Virus record (IMG/VR): IMGVR_UViG_3300037502_000519
Coordinates: 1 to 64,000 of that record
Source: a virus
Length of the DNA: 64,000 nucleotides
Reading direction: 5' to 3' (one strand)
The notes under the pieces: model-generated
Seen by the model: only the letters and a program-made list of their open reading frames with translations
What the model was told of the DNA's origin: nothing
The model's database searches: none
Part shown: positions 38,396 to 47,815 of the stretch, in pieces
How positions within the stretch are numbered: position 1 is the first letter of the stretch
How the letters are laid out: each line of letters begins with the position of its first letter
Translations under genes and position numbers: made by a program

Positions 38396-40050
38396 TGAGC
38401 ATCCGTGACAACGGAAGTGTTTTAGGCAAACAAAACACACCGACAGCTTTAGTAGCAAGCGGTATATGGTCGATGAGTGCGTTGTATTACGCTATGCAAA
38501 GCGGTGTGTGGCCTGGTAAGGGATATACAGTTGTTCAAACCTTTACCGCATCTGGCACATGGACTTGCCCTACTGGTGTCTCTAATGTTGAATACCTTGT
38601 TGTTGCTGGAGGCGGTGGTGGCGGTGCTGGTGCTGGTGGCGGAGGAGGTGCTGGAGGTTTTAGAACTGGTACTGGTTTTTCGGTTACAGCGGGTACTGAT
38701 TACACAATCACGGTAGGTGCTGGAGGCGCTTCAGTTACACCGAACACCGCTGGTAATAATGGATCAAATTCTGTATTTTCAACAATAACTGCTAATGGTG
38801 GCGGTGGTGGAGGAACTTATTCTCCTTCCACTGCTGGTAAAAACGGCGGCTCTGGTGGTGGCGGTGCTGGTGAATCAGGGTCTGCTGGTGGTTCTGGAAA
38901 CACACCTTCTACAAGTCCGTCTCAAGGAAGTAATGGTGGTGCTGGTTTGGCAGGCAGCGGTGGCGGCGGTGGCGGTGGTGGTGGTGCTACTTCTGCTGGA
39001 GCAACAGCGACTAGCGCAACTGGCGGTGCTGGTGGTTCTGGTACAGCATCTTCTATATCAGGGACATCAGTAACATATGCAGGAGGCGGTGGTGGTGGCT
39101 CTTCTTCTGGTGCTGGGGGTGCTGGAGGCAGTGGAGGAGGAGGTACTGGTGGTTCTGGCTCTGGAGACGGAGTTGCAGGTACAGTAAACACTGGAGGCGG
39201 AGGCGGTGGTGGATGGGCAGACGCAGCAGGAGTAGATAGTGGGGCCGGTGGTTCAGGTATCGTAATACTTAAATACTCGGCTCCAAACCAGAGCGTATTT
39301 GTGTTTAAGTCTTCTGCCAAGTGGACTTGCCCGACAGGGGTAAGTTCTGTTGACTACCTTGTTGTTGCTGGAGGTGGTGGTGGTGGAGGGGCTTCAGGCG
39401 GCGGTGGTGGTCGTGGTGGTGGCGGTGCAGGAGGATACAGAACAGGAACAAGTTTTGCTGTTAGCGCAGGTACTGAATACACAATAACGGTAGGCGGCGG
39501 CGGTGCTGGTGGCCCAGCATCAGAAGCTAATGGTGTAAAAGGATCTGATTCAGTCTTTAGCACAATAACATCTACTGGTGGTGGTCTTGGAAACGGTTAC
39601 GTTTCTCCTTACACGGGAGGCTCTGGTGGATCTGGTGGTGGGTCATCACAAGGTGATCTAAGTAATGGTGGCGCTGGAAACACACCAAATACCTCTCCAA
39701 GTCAAGGAAATAATGGCGGTGCTGGAGGATCTGCTTCTGGTGGCGGCGGTGGAGGGGCTAGTGCAACAGGAAGTGCTGGAAGCGGAAGCAACGGCGGCAA
39801 CGGTGGCAATGGTACAGCCTCATCAATTACAGGAACTTCTGTAACTAGAGCAGGTGGTGGTGGTGGCGCAGGCTATTCAACAGGTACAGATGGTACAGGC
39901 GGTACAGGGGGTGGTGGTGATGGTAAACATTCCACAGGAAGCGCAACCGCTGGAACTGCAAATACCGGTGGTGGCGGTGGTGGTGGCGGTCAAGGATTAG
40001 CTGGTGCTGCCGGTGGCTCTGGAATCGTAATTATTAAGACAAATCAATAA
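38395..40050 (+). CDS. Glycine-rich receptor-binding tail tip, two domains
   Basis: 551 residues. A short N-terminal adaptor (MSIRDNGSVLGKQNTPTALV) leads to two tandem domains. Each begins with TWTCPTGVSNVEYLVVAG or KWTCPTGVSSVDYLVVAG, continues with poly-Gly blocks and -YTITVG- strands, and ends GIVILKY or GIVIIKT. This matches polyglycine type II sandwich adhesins such as the phage S16 gp38 tip. Variable loops between Gly runs bind the host receptor. The tandem duplication is unusual. Confidence 0.85.
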   Translation: MSIRDNGSVLGKQNTPTALVASGIWSMSALYYAMQSGVWPGKGYTVVQTFTASGTWTCPTGVSNVEYLVVAGGGGGGAGAGGGGGAGGFRTGTGFSVTAGTDYTITVGAGGASVTPNTAGNNGSNSVFSTITANGGGGGGTYSPSTAGKNGGSGGGGAGESGSAGGSGNTPSTSPSQGSNGGAGLAGSGGGGGGGGGATSAGATATSATGGAGGSGTASSISGTSVTYAGGGGGGSSSGAGGAGGSGGGGTGGSGSGDGVAGTVNTGGGGGGGWADAAGVDSGAGGSGIVILKYSAPNQSVFVFKSSAKWTCPTGVSSVDYLVVAGGGGGGGASGGGGGRGGGGAGGYRTGTSFAVSAGTEYTITVGGGGAGGPASEANGVKGSDSVFSTITSTGGGLGNGYVSPYTGGSGGSGGGSSQGDLSNGGAGNTPNTSPSQGNNGGAGGSASGGGGGGASATGSAGSGSNGGNGGNGTASSITGTSVTRAGGGGGAGYSTGTDGTGGTGGGGDGKHSTGSATAGTANTGGGGGGGGQGLAGAAGGSGIVIIKTNQ

Positions 40051-40313
40051 TGGACACAAAAATCTATAGACTTGTTGGGCTGGACATGGCAATGCACTTA
40101 CTTCGTCCTGGTGCTAAATGGGAATGGACAGGCGGTATTGGTTTTACTCGGTGGGAAGATCCTAGACCGCAGCCCACAAAAGAAGAAATTGATCAGACCA
40201 TAGACAAGATCAAAGCCTTTGAAGATTCTATCAACACCCTCTGGTTGCCTGAACAGATTGAAGAGATCACAGGCCAACAAAAGATAATTGAGGAAGCAAT
40301 TGCAAATTCATAA
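40050..40313 (+). CDS. Fibre-associated helical protein, 87 residues
   Basis: MDTKIYRLVGLDMAMHLLRP, then KWEWTGGIGFTRWEDPRPQP and a long amphipathic helix with IDQTIDKIKAFEDSINTLWL. XkdW-like or tail fibre assembly chaperone by context and size. The stop overlaps the oxygenase by 14 bases, so they are coupled. Function inferred. Confidence 0.72.
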   Translation: MDTKIYRLVGLDMAMHLLRPGAKWEWTGGIGFTRWEDPRPQPTKEEIDQTIDKIKAFEDSINTLWLPEQIEEITGQQKIIEEAIANS

Positions 40314-40899
40314 TCTGTTTCCAACAGCGTTAGGTATGTTTGATCTTGGGCGAGACTTTACCCATACAGAGATTGCGTTTATCAAAAACCAAGAGAAGCG
40401 CAATAACATGGGTAACACGACGAGCGCAGATAACACGATCCTGAAGAATCCTGAATTAAAGGGCGTAAAGGATTTTATAGAGCAGTCTATAGCCGAGTAT
40501 TTCAAGTCAGTCTATGCACCTAAGAATGAGACTACCCTACGCATCACGCAGTCTTGGTGCAACTACACCGAGCCAGGACAGTTTCACCATAAACACGCTC
40601 ACCCTAACAGCTTCATCTCTGGTGTTCTGTACCCCCAGGCCGACAAAGAGACGGACAAGATTTACTTCTACCGTGATGGGTATCAGCAGCTAAAGACACC
40701 GACAAAAGACTGGAACGTGTATAACTCTGAGTCTTGGTGGATGGAAGCATATACTGGTAGGTTATTTATATTTCCATCCAATCTAGTTCATATGGTTGAA
40801 ACAGTGCATGGTAAAGATACACGGATCTCGCTGTCGTTTAACACCTTTCCTGTAGGTAATTTTGGTGATCGTGAATCTTTAACAGGTTTAGATTTTTAA
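40300..40899 (+). CDS. 2-oxoglutarate/Fe(II)-dependent oxygenase
   Basis: 199 residues from TTG at 40300, six bases after GAGG. Iron and 2OG residues: FHHKHAHPNSFISGVLY (H99 and H101), H164 in LVHMVETVH and R175 in DTRISLSFN. The layout matches the phage/bacterial 2OG-Fe(II) oxygenase family TIGR02466-type. The protein could hydroxylate a fibre protein, a nucleic acid base or a host protein. Placed directly between fibre genes, which favours a virion-protein substrate (inference). Confidence 0.85.
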   Translation: MQIHNLFPTALGMFDLGRDFTHTEIAFIKNQEKRNNMGNTTSADNTILKNPELKGVKDFIEQSIAEYFKSVYAPKNETTLRITQSWCNYTEPGQFHHKHAHPNSFISGVLYPQADKETDKIYFYRDGYQQLKTPTKDWNVYNSESWWMEAYTGRLFIFPSNLVHMVETVHGKDTRISLSFNTFPVGNFGDRESLTGLDF

Positions 40900-40908
40900 A
40901 GGATAGAC

Positions 40909-41277
40909 ATGGCTCATTTTGCACGTATTGACGAAAACAATATCGTCACCCAGGTTATCGTTGTCGATAACAAAGACTGTTCAGATGCCGCTGGCGTTGA
41001 GAAAGAATACATTGGCGCTGCCTTTTGTGAGCGTTTATTTAGGGGAACCTGGAAACAGACCAGCTACAACGGCAACCTCCGCAAGAACTATGCTGGTATC
41101 GGGTATACATACGATGCCAACTTGGATGCGTTCGTACCGCCCAAACCCTTCCCGTCCTGGGTCTTAAATGAGACAATTGCTAACTGGCAAGCCCCTGTAG
41201 AGATGCCTAATGACGGCGGTCAATATTTGTGGGATGAAGCCACAACCTCTTGGGTAGCTACCAATCAACCGGAGTAA
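40909..41277 (+). CDS. Conserved tail-region protein, 122 residues
   Basis: MAHFARIDENNIVTQVIVVD, then EYIGAAFCERLFRGTWKQTS, YNGNLRKNYAGIGYTYDANL and PFPSWVLNETIANWQAPVEM. The NYAGIGYTYD motif is characteristic of a widespread cyanophage/myovirus protein, probably a structural or assembly protein. ATG follows AAAGGATAGAC. Confidence 0.85.
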   Translation: MAHFARIDENNIVTQVIVVDNKDCSDAAGVEKEYIGAAFCERLFRGTWKQTSYNGNLRKNYAGIGYTYDANLDAFVPPKPFPSWVLNETIANWQAPVEMPNDGGQYLWDEATTSWVATNQPE

Positions 41278-41280
41278 ATC

Positions 41281-43023
41281 ATGGCAAGTACGTACAGCCC
41301 ACTTAAGATCGAACTCATTGGCACTGGCGAACAGGCTGGTACCTGGGGAACGACGACCAACACAAACCTAGGCACTGCGCTGGAAGAAGCCATCACAGGT
41401 CGGGCTACGGCTACGTTTCCATCAGATGCCAACTACACGCTAACCTATACCGACAGTAATAGCTCACAGGTCTTTCGGAATCTGGTTCTCAACGTTACGT
41501 CTTCTGGCAATCTTTCTGCCACACGGGATCTGATTATCCCTGCTATTGAGAAACAGTACATTGTAGAAAACAACACATCTGGTAGTCAGAGCATCCGGGT
41601 TAAGACCTCTGCTGGTAACGGTGTCACGATCCCAAACGGGCGTGTTGCTAATGTGTTTTGCGATGGTACAAACACACGGTTTGCTGATGACTACGTTGCG
41701 TTAAATGCTGGTACTGTTGGGTTACCAAGCCTAACTACGACTTCTGACACCGACACCGGTCTGTACTTCCCAGCCGCTAACCAAGTAGCGTTAACAGCAA
41801 ACGGTACCCAGGTATTGCGGGTTAGTCACAATGGTACTACGGGGGCTACAACAGCTACCGGGGACGTTTCTATAAGTGGGTCTGTAACAAGTGTTCTAAA
41901 AATTACTGACGGAAGTGTAAGCGCACCGGCTCTCGCTGCGGCGTCTGATACCAACACCGGGATTTATTTTCCTTCAGATCTTGATACAAACGTAGCTATT
42001 TCTTTAAACGGCGAAAAAGCATTTGAGATTGAAAGTCTTGTGTATCTTGGTGAAACAATCATGGGGTCGCAAACGTTTGGTTTGTTGGCTTCAGCCCCAG
42101 ACGAAAAGGGGCTAATTACGTGCGGTCGATATGACAGCGTGTATGGAGGTTCGGCGTACAACACTTCTGGGGGCGCAACGTTCATGGCCCTCCAGATCGA
42201 AGACACCGAAAAGATGCGTATCCAATCTAACGGAGATGTGGGTGTTGGTCTAACAAACCCAACATCAAGGATGCACATTTTTAACTCTGGCGCTGATGCT
42301 TTTTATAATTCCACAAGCAACTCTATATCTTGTTCACTTGGTGCAAGCAACGCCGGTCAGGTGTTATTTACAGGTGCGCCGTCGTCAAATATGGCGATTG
42401 GTACCACAAACGAAAAAGCCTTAAGTTTTGCCACAAATGGAACTGTTAGGATAAATATAAGTTCTGCCGGAAGTGTGGCAATTGCTACAAGTACATCTGC
42501 TACTGAACGTTTTATTGTTAACGGACTTGGATCTACATCATCTACGTCTGCCGCATGGATTCGGAATAGCAGTGTTACTGAACTGTTTCGTGTGCGAGAT
42601 GATGGTGTTTTTTACACTGGAGCGGCTGCTCTTTCTCCCTACAACAACACCACAGGTTCGGCTGCAAACGTGTTTGTTGGTGCAAGCGGGGATTTGTACC
42701 GTTCTACATCTTCTATCCGATACAAAAAAGATGTCACGGACTACGATAAGGGTTTAAACGTGGTAATGGCGTTGCGCCCGGTTTACTACAAAGATAATCG
42801 CACAGATGAAAATAAAGTCGCTGGTGATCAAACTTACGCTGGTCTAATAGCAGAAGAAATTCACGCCGCTGGTTTGCAAGAATTTGTGCAGTACAACGCT
42901 AAAAATGAACCAGATGCGTTGTCGTATGGGAATATGGTTGCGCTGCTTATCAAGGCCATACAGGAACTAAAGGCAGAACTAGACGCTGTTAAGGCCGAGC
43001 TTGCGGCTATGAAAGGTAATTAA
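41281..43023 (+). CDS. Tail fibre with S74 intramolecular chaperone domain
   Basis: 580 residues. N-terminus KIELIGTGEQAGTWGTTTNT, long beta-rich shaft, and a C-terminal S74 peptidase domain starting SSIRYKKDVTDYDKGLNVVM. It has the S-x-R-x-K catalytic Ser-Lys dyad, then AGLIAEEIHAAGLQEFV and a coiled coil (IQELKAELDAVKAELAAMKG). The domain trimerises and cuts itself off when the fibre is folded. This is likely one of the receptor-binding fibres. Confidence 0.9.
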   Translation: MASTYSPLKIELIGTGEQAGTWGTTTNTNLGTALEEAITGRATATFPSDANYTLTYTDSNSSQVFRNLVLNVTSSGNLSATRDLIIPAIEKQYIVENNTSGSQSIRVKTSAGNGVTIPNGRVANVFCDGTNTRFADDYVALNAGTVGLPSLTTTSDTDTGLYFPAANQVALTANGTQVLRVSHNGTTGATTATGDVSISGSVTSVLKITDGSVSAPALAAASDTNTGIYFPSDLDTNVAISLNGEKAFEIESLVYLGETIMGSQTFGLLASAPDEKGLITCGRYDSVYGGSAYNTSGGATFMALQIEDTEKMRIQSNGDVGVGLTNPTSRMHIFNSGADAFYNSTSNSISCSLGASNAGQVLFTGAPSSNMAIGTTNEKALSFATNGTVRINISSAGSVAIATSTSATERFIVNGLGSTSSTSAAWIRNSSVTELFRVRDDGVFYTGAAALSPYNNTTGSAANVFVGASGDLYRSTSSIRYKKDVTDYDKGLNVVMALRPVYYKDNRTDENKVAGDQTYAGLIAEEIHAAGLQEFVQYNAKNEPDALSYGNMVALLIKAIQELKAELDAVKAELAAMKGN

Positions 43024-43024
43024 C

Positions 43025-43351
43025 ATGGCGATCCAATACCGCTGGGAGTTTCCTAGCCTTGGCGTGACATACCATGAAGGTATGCTGACTAATGTCATAT
43101 CGACCTCGTACTTCAATCTGATTGCTGAAGAAGACGGCGTGTCTGTTTATGTGCCTGGGTCGATAAACTTAGCTGCGCCAAACCCGGCGTCTTTTACGCC
43201 CTACGATCAGGTAACGCAAGAACAAGTGCAAGCCTGGACAGAAGAGGCTATTGGCCCAGCAAAAGTGACCATATACAAAGAGAAATTGGCTGCTCAGCTA
43301 CAACAAAAGATAAATCCGACTAGCGGGTCTATGACGCCTCCGTGGGGGTAA
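43025..43351 (+). CDS. Hypothetical tail-region protein, 108 residues
   Basis: MAIQYRWEFPSLGVTYHEGM, then ISTSYFNLIAEEDGVSVYVP and a polar C-terminus with EEAIGPAKVTIYKEKLAAQL. One base after the fibre stop. May be a fibre assembly chaperone or a small structural protein. Confidence 0.72.
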   Translation: MAIQYRWEFPSLGVTYHEGMLTNVISTSYFNLIAEEDGVSVYVPGSINLAAPNPASFTPYDQVTQEQVQAWTEEAIGPAKVTIYKEKLAAQLQQKINPTSGSMTPPWG

Positions 43352-43370
43352 AAGATGAACAGGGAACGCT

Positions 43371-43838
43371 ATGCTATTAGAACTTGCAGCCGCCAATGCG
43401 GCCTTTGCAGTTATTAAGGAAGCGGTTGCCAACTCTGGGGAGATCATTCAGGCAGGCAAAGCAGTCTTTGAATACTTCGACAACAAGTCAAAGATTCAAC
43501 AAAAGGTAGCAGAAACACCGGATCACAAGCGCTCAGACCTAGAAGAGTTTTTTGCGCTAGAAGAGTTAAAGAAGCAGGAGCAGGAACTAAAAGAGATGTT
43601 TATCTACCAGGGTCGCCCTGGGTTGTGGGATGACTGGCAAAAGTTTCAGGTGCAGGCCAGGCATCGACGAGAAGAAGCAGCACGGGAAGAAGCTCGGTTA
43701 GCGCAGGAAAAGAAGGCGCGACGTAACAGGATATTTGAGCAGATTCTTCTTGGATTCTGGTTGTTTATGGCAGGGTCGATATTTTTAGGTATGTTGATTG
43801 GGGCCATCTGGTTGTACACAATCAGGGGCAAGTTTTGA
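43371..43838 (+). CDS. Coiled-coil membrane protein, 155 residues
   Basis: ATG 43371 after GGGAACGCT. An N-terminal Ala-rich helix (LLELAAANAAFAVIKEAVAN), a charged coiled coil (KKQEQELKEMFIYQGRPGLW, EEARLAQEKKARRNRIFEQI), and one C-terminal hydrophobic helix (FWLFMAGSIFLGMLIGAIWL). Structure is consistent with a lysis accessory or signal-anchor protein. It starts the lysis cluster, four bases before the next frame. No known family. Confidence 0.75.
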   Translation: MLLELAAANAAFAVIKEAVANSGEIIQAGKAVFEYFDNKSKIQQKVAETPDHKRSDLEEFFALEELKKQEQELKEMFIYQGRPGLWDDWQKFQVQARHRREEAAREEARLAQEKKARRNRIFEQILLGFWLFMAGSIFLGMLIGAIWLYTIRGKF

Positions 43839-43879
43839 CAGACAAGCGACGGTTCTGGGCGATTCTCAAGGGTACGAAG

Positions 43880-44113
43880 ATGAAATACACCGCAGAAGAG
43901 ATTCAAACGATGGTCTGGGCCATAGTGGTCATAGGCGTCCTCTCCCTGCTGGTTATCTCCACCGTTGGGATCATTTTGAGCGTTTTGTTTGTAGACCACG
44001 ATCTAACCCAAATGGCGCCCATAGACCAGAAGTTTCTTGAGATCTTGAAGGAAATTATGCTGGTGGCTATTGGCGTGATCTCCGGTGTTGCCAGTACGAA
44101 GATAGGAAAATAA
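43880..44113 (+). CDS. Holin-like membrane protein, 77 residues
   Basis: I prefer ATG 43880 (MKYTAEEIQTMVWAIVVIGV); TTG 43835 in frame is a possible alternative. Two hydrophobic helices: WAIVVIGVLSLLVISTVGII and the C-terminal LVAIGVISGVASTKIG. It precedes the larger holin and endolysin and would form pores or act with the main holin. The overlap of one base links it to the next gene. Confidence 0.7.
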   Translation: MKYTAEEIQTMVWAIVVIGVLSLLVISTVGIILSVLFVDHDLTQMAPIDQKFLEILKEIMLVAIGVISGVASTKIGK

Positions 44114-44511
44114 TGTTACCCATCGCCGCTCTTCTATCCATCGGGGAAAAGGTTCTTGATAAGGTCATCCCCGACCCTGCCGCCAAAGCAGAAGCACAGG
44201 CCAAACTCATGGAGATGGCCCAGAAGGGTGAACTTGCCCAGTTAAACGCCGACATGAACGAGCAAGACAACCTGACAGAACGAGCCAAGGCAGATATGGC
44301 GTCCGACTCCTGGTTGTCTAAGAACATCCGACCCATGACCTTGATCTTTATTCTGGTGGTTTATACCGTCTTTGCCATGATGTCTGCCTACGGATACAAC
44401 GCCAATGAGTCTTATGTAACCCTGCTTGGGCAGTGGGGGATGCTGATTATGAGCTTCTACTTTGGTGGTCGGACTCTTGAGAAGATCTTGGCTATGAAAG
44501 GTAAGCAATGA
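44113..44511 (+). CDS. Holin, GTA_holin_3TM-like
   Basis: 132 residues. AALLSIGEKVLDKVIPDPAA and EAQAKLMEMAQKGELAQLNA, then SWLSKNIRPMTLIFILVVYT and two further membrane helices up to GGRTLEKILAMKGKQ. This is the layout of the GTA_holin_3TM family (helical domain plus membrane helices). It times lysis by opening the inner membrane for the endolysin encoded next. Confidence 0.9.
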   Translation: MLPIAALLSIGEKVLDKVIPDPAAKAEAQAKLMEMAQKGELAQLNADMNEQDNLTERAKADMASDSWLSKNIRPMTLIFILVVYTVFAMMSAYGYNANESYVTLLGQWGMLIMSFYFGGRTLEKILAMKGKQ

Positions 44512-44975
44512 CCCAACTGACCAAGAACTTTTCCCTTGCCGAGATGGTTAAGTCTGAGACTGCCTTGCGGCACGGCATGGAGAATAACCCCGGCCCGGAC
44601 GAACTTAACAATCTTTTAGTGCTTTGCGCCAATGTTCTCCAGCCTATCCGTGACCACTACCAGAAGGGTGTGAAGGTCAACTCGGGCTATCGCTCGCCGG
44701 ATGTAAATGCTAAAGTTGGGGGGTCAAGAACCTCAGACCATACGCGGGGTATGGCGGCTGACATAGAGATCCCAGGGGTGCCAAATGCAGATCTTGCTTC
44801 TTATATACGAGACAATCTTCAGTTCACTCAACTCATTCTTGAATTTTATACTCCTGGTGTACCTGATTCTGGTTGGGTTCATGTTAGTTATGATGGCGAA
44901 AATCTAAAGAAGCAGGTGCTAACTGCCACAAGAAAAGATGGCAAGACTGTCTACCTACCAGGATTGGTTGCCTAA
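44508..44975 (+). CDS. Endolysin, M15 D-Ala peptidase
   Basis: 155 residues. Zinc ligands H78 and D85 (TSDHTRGMAADIE) and H125 (GWVHVSYDG) with the S-x-H-x-x-G-x-A-x-D pattern of M15/VanY peptidases. No signal peptide, so it needs the holin. It cleaves peptide cross-bridges of peptidoglycan. The overlap of four bases with the holin is typical of lysis cassettes. Confidence 0.93.
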   Translation: MTQLTKNFSLAEMVKSETALRHGMENNPGPDELNNLLVLCANVLQPIRDHYQKGVKVNSGYRSPDVNAKVGGSRTSDHTRGMAADIEIPGVPNADLASYIRDNLQFTQLILEFYTPGVPDSGWVHVSYDGENLKKQVLTATRKDGKTVYLPGLVA

Positions 44976-47114
44976 ATGTCCTTCATAAAACTAATATTCA
45001 AGCCCGGTATAAACCGAGATACAACCAACTATGCTAACGAGGGTGGTTGGTATGAGTGCGACAAGGTTAGGTTTTATTCTGGTTATCCACAAAAGCTAGG
45101 TGGTTGGATTAAGTATGCCCCCGAACCTTTTATCGGCGTCTGCCGCCAGATGTGGAATTGGTTTACGTCTTATACAGACGATCTGTTAGCAATTGGTACG
45201 GATAAAAAGCTTTACATTGAGACCGGCGCACAGTTTTACGACATTACGCCCATCCGTACAACACTGACTACGCCTGCTACCGATAACTGCATAGAGACTG
45301 GGTTTACTGGTACCGGCAGTATTACAGGTGATGTATTAACAATATCAGCGGTTACTTCTGGCGCTCTTGCTATTGGTAGTGTGATAACGACCGGCGCTGC
45401 GGCAGGTACAACTGTTGTTCAGTTTTTAACAGGTCTGGGCGGTACAGGTACATATGAAGTAAGTATTTCTCAGACTGTAGGCTCTACTACTATTGCTGTG
45501 GCTGCATCCACCACAGTTACATTTGGCATTACGGCGCATGGCTGTTTGGTCGGTGATTACATAACTGTTTCTGGCGTTACCGGCGATGTAGGTGATGTAC
45601 CAGATGCTGACCTCAATAAAGAACTTGTAGTCACGCAGGTCATAGATGCTAACAACTTTACCGTTGTGGTCGATAACGCTTCCACTTCTGTTGCTACGGG
45701 CGGCGGCACGGCAATAACAATCGTTTGCCAGATCCACACGGGCTTTACAGAACAAACCGCTGGCTACGGTTGGGGTACCGGTGGGTGGGGTGATGAACCT
45801 TGGAGCCTTTCGTCTGCTCAGCCGGTCTATCTACCGCAACGGGATTGGTACTTTGACAACTTTAACAACGATCTCGTTGCTAATATCCGTGCTAATACAG
45901 CCGGGACTGGCGCTGCCATCGGTGGGCCTATCTATTATTGGGAACGCGGCACTAACGTAAGCCCGACTACTGCGCTGGGAACCCCTGCCGTTTTATTGTC
46001 TTCTTTGTCTGGCGCTGATTCTGTACCGGAAGAGGCCAGCCAGATTCTTGTTTCTCAGAATGACAAGCACTTATTGGCGTTTGGTTGCACTCCATATTAC
46101 GTTTCCCCCGACCCAAAACCTGCGTTTGATCCTCTTCTCATCCGTTGGGCGAGTCAAGATGAGCCGCAATATTGGAACCCGCTAGGTACGACGCCTAATA
46201 GTTTGCCTAGTTCTGCTGGTTTCTTACGTGTATCCCGTGGCTCACGGATCATACGGGCTATCCCCACCCGCCAAGAGACAGTAGTTTTTACCGACACGCA
46301 CGTTTATTCGTTGCAGTTCTTAGGTACTACAGAAGTCTTTGGTCTACAAGAACTCTCTGACAGCATTTCAATCATATCGCCCCGTGCGCCTACGTCTGTT
46401 AATAACGTGGTGTTCTGGATGGGTACGGATAAGTTTTACATGTACGATGGTCGGGTACAGGTACTCCCCTGCACTATTCGTGAGTACATCTTTAAAGACA
46501 TCAACCTTAATCAAGCCGAACAGATTATTTCTGGCACTAATGAAAGCTACAACGAGGTCTGGTGGTATTACTGTAGTGCTGACTCAAATGCTATTGATCG
46601 TTATGCTGTCTACAACTACCTAGAAGGGATTTGGTATTACGGCACTCTTGAGCGCACGGCGTGGTTGGATAAAGCATCTTCTGGTAAACCCTTGGCTACT
46701 GAATACGCCGCAGATACAGGGCTTTCCTATCTCTATCAACACGAGACCGGAGTAGATGCTGACGGTGCGCCGATGGAGACATTTATCCAGTCTTCAGACT
46801 TTGACATCGGTGACGGCGAGAAATTCATGCTTACCCGCCGTATGATCCCGGACATCAACTTTGTGTCTTCAACGGCAGCGAATCCAGAGATAGATCTCAC
46901 GGTGCGCCCAAGAAACTGGCCTGGGTCAAACTTTACCAACGACCCATCTGACACCCAGCGGGTTATCCAGACCTCGGTCAGCCAATACACAAATCAGATT
47001 TTCATTCGGGCACGGGCTAGACAGTTGGCAATTAAGGTTGCCTCGGACGATCTAGGTGTGTTCTGGCAGTTGGGTGCCTTGCGTCTGGATGCTAGAGAGG
47101 ATGGTAAACAGTAA
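44976..47114 (+). CDS. Large tail hub / P22 gp10-like stabilisation protein
   Basis: 712 residues. [20 protein letters not shown] and [20 protein letters not shown] start a conserved protein of aquatic podoviruses. A beta-rich inserted domain (about residues 108-250) contains [20 protein letters not shown] and [20 protein letters not shown]. The second half has [20 protein letters not shown] and [20 protein letters not shown], then [20 protein letters not shown]. This resembles gp10/tail tube B-type proteins that close the packaged head or form the tail nozzle. Assignment moderate. Confidence 0.75.
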   Translation: MSFIKLIFKPGINRDTTNYANEGGWYECDKVRFYSGYPQKLGGWIKYAPEPFIGVCRQMWNWFTSYTDDLLAIGTDKKLYIETGAQFYDITPIRTTLTTPATDNCIETGFTGTGSITGDVLTISAVTSGALAIGSVITTGAAAGTTVVQFLTGLGGTGTYEVSISQTVGSTTIAVAASTTVTFGITAHGCLVGDYITVSGVTGDVGDVPDADLNKELVVTQVIDANNFTVVVDNASTSVATGGGTAITIVCQIHTGFTEQTAGYGWGTGGWGDEPWSLSSAQPVYLPQRDWYFDNFNNDLVANIRANTAGTGAAIGGPIYYWERGTNVSPTTALGTPAVLLSSLSGADSVPEEASQILVSQNDKHLLAFGCTPYYVSPDPKPAFDPLLIRWASQDEPQYWNPLGTTPNSLPSSAGFLRVSRGSRIIRAIPTRQETVVFTDTHVYSLQFLGTTEVFGLQELSDSISIISPRAPTSVNNVVFWMGTDKFYMYDGRVQVLPCTIREYIFKDINLNQAEQIISGTNESYNEVWWYYCSADSNAIDRYAVYNYLEGIWYYGTLERTAWLDKASSGKPLATEYAADTGLSYLYQHETGVDADGAPMETFIQSSDFDIGDGEKFMLTRRMIPDINFVSSTAANPEIDLTVRPRNWPGSNFTNDPSDTQRVIQTSVSQYTNQIFIRARARQLAIKVASDDLGVFWQLGALRLDAREDGKQ

Positions 47115-47788
47115 TGGGGATGATCAAGTTTAAGTCCCCTGCCCTACCGCTCCCCCGTGAGTTGTATAACCGGCAGTATTTTGATCAGTTCATTCGCGTA
47201 CTAACTCTTTACTTCAACCAGCTAGACTCCACTACCCCGCTAGAGGCAGAATACTTTTTAGGTGGTGGCTGGGCGTTAACAAACCCACACATCGCCGCAT
47301 CTGACAGCACAGACCAGATTGCTGGGGGCAACAATACGCCTACGGTCGTTAACTGGAATACACTGGACTCTGGGTTTGGTTGGACTTTAGCCGCACCGGG
47401 TACTGCTACAGCAGAGTACGCTGGGGTGTACAAAATTACGTTTAGTTTGCAATTCATCAATACCGCTAATGCTGTTCATTACGCTACCGTGTGGTTGAAG
47501 GTTAACGGCAGTGATGTAGCTAATTCAGCCACAATCTTCACAGTACCGGCTCGTAAAAGTTCTAGCCCTGGTGAAGAAGGGTACTTGGCGGCGTATTCAG
47601 AAATAACGTTTACGGTAAATGCTGGAGACGATATTGAGCTTTACTGGGCTACAGACTTAGCGGGTAATCCAACTACACCGACTGATGGGGTGTATATCTT
47701 CCACGATGCCGCACAGACTAGCCCTTACGCCCGACCCGCCATACCGTCAGCCATAGGGTCGATTACTTTTGTGTCGGCTATTCCCTGA
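47114..47788 (+). CDS. Virion surface beta-protein (C1q-like fold), 224 residues
   Basis: [19 protein letters not shown] and QFIRVLTLYFNQLDSTTPLE, then GVYKITFSLQFINTANAVHY, ATVWLKVNGSDVANSATIFT and EITFTVNAGDDIELYWATD. Trimeric jelly-roll appearance, as in C1q/TNF-like virion proteins. Follows the tail hub with a one-base overlap. Likely tail-surface or attachment protein. Confidence 0.78.
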   Translation: MGMIKFKSPALPLPRELYNRQYFDQFIRVLTLYFNQLDSTTPLEAEYFLGGGWALTNPHIAASDSTDQIAGGNNTPTVVNWNTLDSGFGWTLAAPGTATAEYAGVYKITFSLQFINTANAVHYATVWLKVNGSDVANSATIFTVPARKSSSPGEEGYLAAYSEITFTVNAGDDIELYWATDLAGNPTTPTDGVYIFHDAAQTSPYARPAIPSAIGSITFVSAIP

Positions 47789-47815
47789 ACCTTGATTAAA
47801 CCTTAAAATACTGCT

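Noticed and set aside
38922-39563. Proline-rich minus-strand frames
   Set aside because: They are the antisense of the glycine-rich adhesin, where GGN codons read as CCN; no start signals.
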